From: Syntrophomonas wolfei subsp. methylbutyratica | GTDB taxonomy: Bacteria > Bacillota > Syntrophomonadia > Syntrophomonadales > Syntrophomonadaceae | DNA: 64,000 nt | NCBI RefSeq assembly: GCF_001570625.1 | Contig: NZ_BBQT01000013.1 | Coordinates: forward strand, 21,576-85,575 | Reading direction: 5' to 3' | Shown: positions 58,253-64,000 of the stretch, piece after piece | Numbering within the stretch: position 1 is the stretch's first letter | Layout: the number at the start of each line of letters is the position of its first letter | Position numbers and translations under genes: made by a program | Notes under the pieces: generated by a model | What the model was told of the DNA's origin: nothing | What the model saw: the letters and a program-made list of their open reading frames with translations, nothing else | Database searches by the model: none

Positions 58253-59206
58253 ATGGCAGGGACATGGATATTTGTAGAACAAAGAGACGGTAATATCCGT
58301 AAGGTAACTTTTGAGATGCTCTCAGAAGCCAAGAAATTTGGCGATGAAGTAGCTGCTGTTGTTTTCGGAAAGGGCGTTGAAGCTCTGGCTCCCGAATTTG
58401 CCAAGTATGGTGCGGACAAGGTTTATGTTGTTGAGGACGATGTATTCGCCAACTACAACACCGGCGCTTATGTAGCTCAGATGGTAGCTATGATTAACGA
58501 GTTCAAGCCCAATGCAGTGTTATTTGCTCATACCTTCAATGGCAGAGATTTTGGTTCCAGACTGGCGCAGAAGCTCCAGTTGGGTCTGGCCACCGATGCT
58601 ATTAAGGTAGAAGTGAGCGCAGGCAAAGGTGTATTCACCAGAGCCATCTATGCCGGTAAAGCCCTGGCTAAAGTTGAAGTTGCCGGCGAGCCCGTTCTGG
58701 GCACCATTCGCCCTGGCGTATGTGAAGTTGGCAACACCGCTGGTGCCGGCGCAGTGGTAAAACCCGCTGTAGCCGCTACTGCTGCTGATGTTTACCAGAC
58801 TGTGAAGAGCTTTGTCCCCACTGTTTCAGCCCGTCCGGAACTTACTGAGGCTGATGTAGTTGTATCCGGTGGCCGCGGCTGCAAGGGCCCCGATGGAATC
58901 AAGCTGGTGGAACAGCTGGCTGACCTTCTGGGCGCTGCCGTAGGCGGATCCCGTGCATCCATTGACTCTGGCTGGCTGGGACATGAACTGCAGGTAGGAC
59001 AGACCGGAAAAGTAGTTAACCCCAACCTCTATGTGGCAGCTGGAATTTCCGGAGCTATCCAGCACCTGGCAGGAATGTCTTCCTCCAAATTTATTGCGGC
59101 TATCAACACCGATACTGAAGCTCCGATATTCAATGTATCTGACTTTGGCGTGGTTGCCGACTTGTTCAAGGTTATTCCGACTCTGGTAAGTGAATTAAAG
59201 AAATAG
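58253..59206 (+). CDS. etfA: Electron transfer flavoprotein alpha subunit
   Basis: Alpha chain, about 317 aa. The FAD-binding C-terminal domain is complete: VVSGGRGCKGPDG, VGGSRASIDSGWLGHELQVGQTGK, LYVAAGISGAIQHLAGM and AINTDTEAPIFNVSDFGVVAD. ATG 58253 follows GGAGGG. It lies 38 bases after etfB. A 15-bp perfect hairpin separates it from the next gene, perhaps setting relative expression. Confidence 0.95.
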   Translation: MAGTWIFVEQRDGNIRKVTFEMLSEAKKFGDEVAAVVFGKGVEALAPEFAKYGADKVYVVEDDVFANYNTGAYVAQMVAMINEFKPNAVLFAHTFNGRDFGSRLAQKLQLGLATDAIKVEVSAGKGVFTRAIYAGKALAKVEVAGEPVLGTIRPGVCEVGNTAGAGAVVKPAVAATAADVYQTVKSFVPTVSARPELTEADVVVSGGRGCKGPDGIKLVEQLADLLGAAVGGSRASIDSGWLGHELQVGQTGKVVNPNLYVAAGISGAIQHLAGMSSSKFIAAINTDTEAPIFNVSDFGVVADLFKVIPTLVSELKK

Positions 59207-59231
59207 TTATTTAACAACCGGGGGATGGTAT

Positions 59232-59264
59232 TTACTGGATATACGTCAAACGTATATCCAGTAA
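59232..59264 (+). repeat. 15-bp perfect inverted repeat between etfA and the membrane oxidoreductase gene
   Basis: TTACTGGATATACGT-CAA-ACGTATATCCAGTAA. The following TAACCTTGTTTTT is T-rich, so this could be a leaky terminator, an RNA-processing hairpin or a protein site. Confidence 0.7.
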
Positions 59265-59306
59265 TAACCTTGTTTTTCGCTTGCTTATTAAGGAGGGAAT
59301 TGGATA

Positions 59307-61451
59307 ATGATTTTTGGATTTCACCCATTAGAAGGTGGTTACGATGTCCCGATGCGTGTCGTTGGGGCCAACATTCCCTACGAATGGCTTATTTATCTTA
59401 TAATGCTCATCCCCGTTAGTGTATTTCTCTTTGGTTTCTGGAAGAAGTTGGAAGTTTGGCTCTTGGCCAAAGGCGAGATTCACCGGAATGACAAAATTGC
59501 ACAGCGCATCTGGTCCTGGTTTGTTTTCTCCTTTGCCCAGGCGCGGGTAATAAGAAAACCGCTGGCAGGCTGGATGCATGCTTTCCTGTTTTGGGGATTT
59601 TTACTGTTATTCATGGCTGCAGGCATAGATGCTATGCACAACATGATTGGCTGGCCCCACCTGGAAGGCAATATTTATATTGGCATGTCGTGGATAGTTG
59701 ACGTTATCGGCTTTTTGGGCTTAATCGGCATTATAGTATTGGCTTTCGTCAGATACCTCCAAAAACCGGAACGTTTGAACGATACCAAGTCATCTGATGG
59801 TTGGATTATTCTTTTAATTATTGCCATCTTACTGACTGGCTACTTTATTGAAGGTCTTAGAATTGCCGCTCAGATCAAGCTGTCCACTACCCTGCAGCAG
59901 ATTGCCTATGAGAGGGTGGCATCACCTTTCGGTTGGATGTTTGCCAGTTTCTTCGGCAGCATGAGCGTGGATGCGATGCTGATGTGGCATCGGTTATTGT
60001 GGTGGTTCCACATGGCCATCGCGTTCCTCTTTATTGCTCTGGTACCCTTTACCAAGCTCTGGCATATATTTGCCAGCATGCTGAACTATGCTTTCCGCGA
60101 TCTGGAACCTTCCGCCAACCGGATGGTATATAATATCGAAGAAGCAGAAACCTTTGGCGTGGAGAATATCGAAGATTTTGGCTGGAAAGACCTGCTGGAT
60201 CTGGATTCCTGTATCCGCTGCGGCAGATGCCAGGAAAACTGCCCAGCCTATAATACCGGTAAACATTTGAATCCCAAGATTACTTTGATTCAAAACATGA
60301 AAGCCCATCTTGATGCCAAAGCTCCGTATCTTTTAGCAGCCAAGGCCAGTGGAGCGGAAGTGGAAGAAATGGCTATGACTGAAGAGGCGGCGGCTGAAGA
60401 GGTTAATCCCATGGAACAGAGCCTGCTCTACGATGTAGTGGGCAGTGAAACAATTTGGGATTGCACCAACTGCCGGGCCTGCATGGAGCACTGCCCCATG
60501 TTCATCGAGCACATTCCGAAGATTGTAGAAATGCGCCGCAACCTGGTTATGTGGCAGGGTGACATGCCTGGTGAAGCCCAGATGGCCTTTACCAACATGG
60601 AACGTAACTACAATCCCTGGGGTGTGGGCTGGGCCGGTCGTGCCGGATGGCTGGAGGAAAGAGGCGTCAGAGAGATGGTAAATCTCCTGCCTGAAGACGG
60701 CAAAGAGTTCGAGTACCTGCTCTATGCCGGATGTGCCGTATCCTTCGACGATCGCTATAAGAGAGTGGGAGAAGCCCTGGTAAGATTGTTGAACAAGGCC
60801 GGAGTAAGCTTCGGTTACCTGGGAACGGAAGAGTATTGCTGCGGCGACTCGGCCCGGCGTCTGGGTAATGAATATCTTTACCAGACCCTGGTGAGCCAGA
60901 ACCTGGAGTCCTTCAACAATTATGGGGTTAAGAAAATAATCGTAGTTTGTCCGCATGGATATACTGCTCTGAAGAATGAATACCCACAGATGGGTGGCAA
61001 TTATGAAGTATATCACTACACTGAAATCCTGGCCAAGCTGGTAGCTGAAGGCAAACTGAAACCCAGCAAGCCGCTGGGCGTAAAGATGACCTATCATGAT
61101 TCCTGTTTCCTGGGACGGCACAACGGGGTCTATGACCAACCGAGAAAGGTCCTCAAGGCTGCAGGCGGACAGGTTATTGAAATTGAAAAGGCCAAGGAAT
61201 TTGGCTTCTGCTGCGGCGCCGGCGGAGGACGCATGTGGCTGGAAGAAGAAGCCGTACAAAAAGATGGTATTCAGTACAAGCGCATCAATGACACCAGAAC
61301 TGACCAACTGCTGGTGCCGAATCCAGAAATGATTGTCACCAACTGCCCGTTCTGCCTGACCATGATTGCTGACGGTGTAAAAGCGGCTGAAGCCGAAGAA
61401 AACACCAAGGTATTCGATGTGGCTGAAGTACTCTGGAAGGCTATGGAGTAA
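59307..61451 (+). CDS. EtfAB:(mena)quinone oxidoreductase, membrane Fe-S/cytochrome b protein (EMO type)
   Basis: A 714-aa membrane enzyme. The first ~270 residues hold a NarI-like cytochrome b region with about six helices and well-placed histidines (WMHAF, MWHRLLWWFH, KLWHIF). Two 4Fe-4S motifs follow (CIRCGRCQENCP from C302; CTNCRACMEHCP from C386), then two CCG domains (C511-C512 and C635-C636) that in relatives bind an unusual cluster. Encoded right behind etfBA, it should pass electrons from reduced ETF to menaquinone, the step that lets syntrophs oxidise saturated acyl-CoA. The heme and menaquinone genes in this window would supply its cofactors. Confidence 0.92.
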   Translation: MIFGFHPLEGGYDVPMRVVGANIPYEWLIYLIMLIPVSVFLFGFWKKLEVWLLAKGEIHRNDKIAQRIWSWFVFSFAQARVIRKPLAGWMHAFLFWGFLLLFMAAGIDAMHNMIGWPHLEGNIYIGMSWIVDVIGFLGLIGIIVLAFVRYLQKPERLNDTKSSDGWIILLIIAILLTGYFIEGLRIAAQIKLSTTLQQIAYERVASPFGWMFASFFGSMSVDAMLMWHRLLWWFHMAIAFLFIALVPFTKLWHIFASMLNYAFRDLEPSANRMVYNIEEAETFGVENIEDFGWKDLLDLDSCIRCGRCQENCPAYNTGKHLNPKITLIQNMKAHLDAKAPYLLAAKASGAEVEEMAMTEEAAAEEVNPMEQSLLYDVVGSETIWDCTNCRACMEHCPMFIEHIPKIVEMRRNLVMWQGDMPGEAQMAFTNMERNYNPWGVGWAGRAGWLEERGVREMVNLLPEDGKEFEYLLYAGCAVSFDDRYKRVGEALVRLLNKAGVSFGYLGTEEYCCGDSARRLGNEYLYQTLVSQNLESFNNYGVKKIIVVCPHGYTALKNEYPQMGGNYEVYHYTEILAKLVAEGKLKPSKPLGVKMTYHDSCFLGRHNGVYDQPRKVLKAAGGQVIEIEKAKEFGFCCGAGGGRMWLEEEAVQKDGIQYKRINDTRTDQLLVPNPEMIVTNCPFCLTMIADGVKAAEAEENTKVFDVAEVLWKAME

Positions 61452-61527
61452 GGAAGATAAGCCTGAGCAAAGCCGGTCTCTGACAATCGCAGCTTAAGGC
61501 TTAAGTCAAAAGAGTATATTATTAGGC

Positions 61528-61564
61528 AAAAAAACAAGACCCCGGAAGGGGTCTTGTTTTTTTG
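61528..61564 (+). terminator. Strong terminator after the EMO gene
   Basis: AAAACAAGACCCC and GGGGTCTTGTTTT stem, GGAA loop, long T run. Confidence 0.92.
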
Positions 61565-61790
61565 GAAGTAAGGGGTGAGGAGTTATTCTTGCCTACTTTT
61601 CATCGGTGGTTGCGGCCACCGGGCCGTGGGTGGTTAGTGAACAAAGATAATTTTCATAAATCTTGATTATTAAACCCCCAATCATGATAAAATACAAAAT
61701 AACAAAGAAACGGACAACCGCAGCTGCATCTGACAAAAGGACAGACCCATTTATTCGATCGGAAAGGTGACCGTCCCCATGTCAGGTTTT
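61562..61790. repeat. Three dispersed repeats in the EMO-coaD gap
   Basis: AAGTAAGGGGTGAGGAGTTA (CTCCTCACTT family); CTTTTCATCGGTGGTTGCGG with CCACCGGGCCGTGGGTGGTT (CACAAC family, inverted); and GACAAAAGGACAGACCC to GGTGACCGTCCCCATGTCAGG (GGGACGGTYC family). No gene is seen in this 359-base gap. Confidence 0.6.
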
Positions 61791-61810
61791 TGATGGAAGG
61801 GGCGATTACA

Positions 61811-62296
61811 GTGAGACTGGCTGTTTATCCGGGGAGCTTTGACCCGGTAACCAATGGACATATTGATATTTTGGAGAAATCGAGCAAGATATTTGATGAG
61901 ATTATCGTAGCGGTAATACATAATGTCACCAAAAAGGCCCTTTTCTCCCTGGACGAACGGGTAAAGCTTATTGAGGAAAGCACCCGGCACCTGAGCAATG
62001 TCCGGGTAGACGCTTTCAGCGGACTCCTGGCCAATTACCTGGAGGACAAGCAAGCCTGTGCTATAATACGAGGTTTGCGAACGGTGACTGATTTTGAATA
62101 TGAGATGCACATGGCCATGATGAATAAAAAATTGATACCAAATATTGATACCATGTTTTTCATGTCGGACAGCCAGTACACCTTTATCAGCTCCAGTGCG
62201 GTAAAAGAAGCCGCCCTGCTGGGAGGGGACGTAGGCTCACTGGTCCCCCCTGTGGTAAAAACCGGGCTGGAAGAGAAGATGATGAACGATGGTTAA
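61811..62296 (+). CDS. coaD: Pantetheine-phosphate adenylyltransferase
   Basis: Fourth step of coenzyme A synthesis, 161 aa. The nucleotidyltransferase motif is YPGSFDPVTNGHIDIL, then AIIRGLRTVTDFEYEM and FMSDSQYTFISSSAVKEAALLGGDVGSLVPP. GTG 61811 gives the usual length and has GGAAGGGG 7 bases ahead; earlier TTG/ATG codons add residues not seen in the family. Confidence 0.95.
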   Translation: MRLAVYPGSFDPVTNGHIDILEKSSKIFDEIIVAVIHNVTKKALFSLDERVKLIEESTRHLSNVRVDAFSGLLANYLEDKQACAIIRGLRTVTDFEYEMHMAMMNKKLIPNIDTMFFMSDSQYTFISSSAVKEAALLGGDVGSLVPPVVKTGLEEKMMNDG

Positions 62297-62502
62297 ACTA
62301 TTGTTCAATAAGGCACAAGTAAAAAAAGCGGGGGCGGTTAGAATATACTGCCCAGCGCCAGAATAAGTCCGGGCCTGTCCCCTGACTTATAGTGATTATT
62401 ATAGTGTATAATAGCAGCCCTCTCCGGGAAAAACCTAATAGAAGAAAAAAACAGGCTTTCCTTAACGGGAAAGCCTGTTTGATACAAATAAAAAGTAAGA
62501 TT
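62297..62502. terminator. Gap after coaD with terminator at 62449-62482
   Basis: AAACAGGCTTTCC and GGAAAGCCTGTTT form a 13-bp stem. A TATAAT at 62407-62412 with a weak -35 (TGACTT, 18 bases) lies just before it, so a very short transcript is conceivable. Otherwise the gap shows only a GGGCCTGTCCCCTGAC repeat-like word. Confidence 0.65.
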
Positions 62503-62768
62503 CTACTGCAAAAAGTTATTAATATTCATTGGCTTGTATAAATATACCGCTCGCAGTCTTCGCATGGGCAACACCTGCGGCTTGTCTCGCGGCTCAAGGG
62601 GTACACGCTAACCTCCCATCCATGGTCGTATAGCGCTCTCGCGACGTCCTGTCGCTCGCCCCCTTTCGCCTGCTCGCCTTCGCCGGGCGTTGCAACCATG
62701 CTTCGCCAACGCTCGCTTTGTATATTTATGCAATCCTTATGCAACAAAAGGGGTTTTCGCAGTGGAGT
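62503..62768. mobile_element. Family A element, 266-bp copy
   Basis: Both ends are present: GATTCTACTGCAAAAAG and TTTTCGCAGTGGAGTC. Same orientation and core words as the copy at 6,141, with a shorter left half. Confidence 0.8.
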
Positions 62769-62796
62769 CAAAGTAATGATTAAGAGGCTATTAGTT

Positions 62797-63060
62797 TACG
62801 GGATCTTCACCGGCACCGCCGCTAGCACCTACAACAACTCCACCACTTTCGGTTTTATTCAACAAACTTAATCTGGTATGTGGTAGAAGCCTCGGCTCCG
62901 GTTAGGGTAAAGATCAACGGGCTGTTAGCTATTAGAGTGGAACCGCGAACATCGCCATCCTTGCCGCCTTTAAGAGCAAATATAATCAGAGCCATATCCA
63001 GAATATTATTGTCGGTGCTGGCAGCACTTGCCTCCGGTAAGCTTTGATTATTACGGCAAA
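62797..63060 (-). pseudogene. Degraded coding remnant, unknown protein
   Basis: The minus strand reads a protein-like stretch of about 60 codons (containing LDMALIIFALKGGKDG, IANSPLIFTLTGAEAST and ending YQIKFVE, stop at 62855). Just beyond, another frame continues NKTESGGVVVGASGGAGE to a stop near 62,797. It has no clear start and looks like the C-terminal part of a surface-type protein broken by a frameshift. A competing short plus-strand frame (FDYYGKGVYIDNRNDPVDK) makes the strand uncertain. The ~540-base gap holds no intact gene. Confidence 0.35.
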
Positions 63061-63305
63061 GGAGTTTATATAGATAACCGCAATGACCCGGTTGACAAAT
63101 AGGAGGATACAGGTGTAAAGGGGTGGGGGGGTAGTTGTTGGTGGGTAGTACCTATAGCAGTATTCACTTACCCGGAGAAACGGAATGAACCGGACCGGTT
63201 TAAGCTAGTGTTCCCGTTTATGCCCGGGTTGGTTTTTTCATTACCTTGTTAGTAATTAGATACCCTATGATAAAATAAGATAATAAGGAAAGGGTGCTGA
63301 TAGAT

Positions 63306-64000
63306 GTGCCAGAGATATTAGACCCCAAGGTAGACCTGGCTTTTAAGAAAGTATTTGGCTCCCAGGAAAATAAAAGCATCTTACTCAGTTTTCTTAATGC
63401 AGTGTTAAACTGGACCGCAGAGCAAAAGATTGCAGACGTAAAAATCCTGAACCCTTACCTTGAACCGGAGAATATTGATGATAGTGTGGGCATACTGGAT
63501 ATCAAACTGCAATTAGAAAACGATGACCTGGTGGATGTAGAAATGCAGATTGGCAACCTGGGCAACATGGAGAGACGCAGCAGCTATTATGCCTGTCGCA
63601 TGTTTGGCGACCAGAACATAAGCAGCGGAAGATATCAAGACCTTAACCGGGTAATCGCCATAAACATATTGGATTTTACCAGGATAAAACTTACTAAACG
63701 TTATCACACAATATTCAGGTTGCGAGAAACACAGGAGAATATAGACCTGACTGATGCAATAGAGATTCATTTCATCGAGTTGCCTAAACTAAAGCAAGAA
63801 ATAGCGAGTTATACCAACCCGTTGGATAGATGGGTGGTATTTTTGAAAGGAGGATGGGATATGGAACTTATTGACAGGTTGGCTAAAGAAGATCCCGCCA
63901 TCGGGAAAGCGAAACGGGTGTTGGAACAAATGGCTTCCAATCCCAGGGAAAGAGAACTCTACGAACTCAGACGAAAAGCCATATTAGACAGAAATTCAGC
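63306..64000 (+). CDS. Rpn/PD-(D/E)XK family nuclease (transposase-like), 3' end missing
   Basis: The frame runs from GTG 63306 to the window end without a stop (at least 231 residues). The opening ILDPKVDLAFKKVFG with KSILLSFLNAVL is the classic start of the Rpn/PDDEXK_2 family. The nuclease core is ILDIKLQLENDDLVDVEMQIGN (Asp, then Glu-x-Gln), followed by RRSSYYACRMF. These enzymes were first described as transposases and later shown, in E. coli, to promote RecA-independent recombination; copy number is often high. AAGGAAAGGGTG lies upstream. Confidence 0.82.
   Translation, partial: MPEILDPKVDLAFKKVFGSQENKSILLSFLNAVLNWTAEQKIADVKILNPYLEPENIDDSVGILDIKLQLENDDLVDVEMQIGNLGNMERRSSYYACRMFGDQNISSGRYQDLNRVIAINILDFTRIKLTKRYHTIFRLRETQENIDLTDAIEIHFIELPKLKQEIASYTNPLDRWVVFLKGGWDMELIDRLAKEDPAIGKAKRVLEQMASNPRERELYELRRKAILDRNS

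Noticed and set aside
62288..62368. A 26-codon frame starting in the end of coaD
   Set aside because: Too short, no ribosome site of its own and no recognisable protein character.

Overview
The window reads as chromosome of an anaerobic, low-GC-type Firmicute of the Syntrophomonadaceae. The gene content and order (EtfBA next to a membrane Fe-S/cytochrome b oxidoreductase, thiolase, NADH-dehydrogenase-like NuoEF, siroheme-dependent heme synthesis, futalosine-type menaquinone genes) match what I remember of Syntrophomonas wolfei. That species name rests on memory, not on a search. Nearly all genes are ordinary chromosomal genes with good Shine-Dalgarno sites; many start with GTG or TTG.

Layout. 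1-6,100: a TrpB2-like gene cut by the window edge, trmK and a Nif3/YqfO protein, an HD-GYP phosphodiesterase, HU, RNase P RNA on the minus strand, and a small membrane protein. 6,100-14,400: an ASKHA/2Fe-2S corrinoid-activator-type protein, enoyl-CoA hydratase and SDR, a DUF1015 protein, a PHP phosphatase, a cation antiporter and YlbF. 14,600-19,260: NuoE, NuoF and a GltD-like FAD/Fe-S protein. 19,300-27,100: a PpiC lipoprotein, then an iron and Fe-S block (fur, feoB, feoA, Mrp, SufC-SufB, a LysR regulator). 27,200-37,500: polyamine synthesis (pyruvoyl arginine decarboxylase, spermidine synthase, agmatinase and, further on, AdoMet decarboxylase), rubrerythrin, trpS and a 1,480-residue internally duplicated phosphatase-like membrane protein. 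37,900-46,000: thiolase, a HepS-like protein, UbiD/UbiA/UbiX, HepT, TatC, TatA. 46,000-56,000: one heme operon (sirC, hemA, hemC, cobA-hemD, ahbC, hemB, ahbD, ahbA, ahbB, hemL). 56,400-64,000: CheR, EtfB-EtfA-EMO, coaD, and an Rpn-type nuclease cut by the window end.

Functional logic (inference). The second half holds nearly everything needed around an EtfAB:menaquinone oxidoreductase used in syntrophic fatty-acid oxidation: thiolase for beta-oxidation, quinone tail and ring enzymes, heme b synthesis through siroheme, and EtfBA with the membrane oxidoreductase itself. The iron/Fe-S block would supply the clusters these enzymes need.

The least ordinary feature is the intergenic DNA. It is packed with at least six interspersed repeat families. 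One is a 155-bp element present in two equal-length copies, each flanked by a perfect 7-bp target duplication and each inserted into another repeat. A second is a 90-350 bp element with terminal repeats reading GACTCTACTGCAAAAA. Shorter families (GGGACGGTYC, GAAGACGGA, CCACAACTAC, GGTGCCAGGCAC and CCCCTCACTCCTCACTTTTT types) repeatedly touch gene ends, supply start or stop codons, and one appears inside RNase P RNA.
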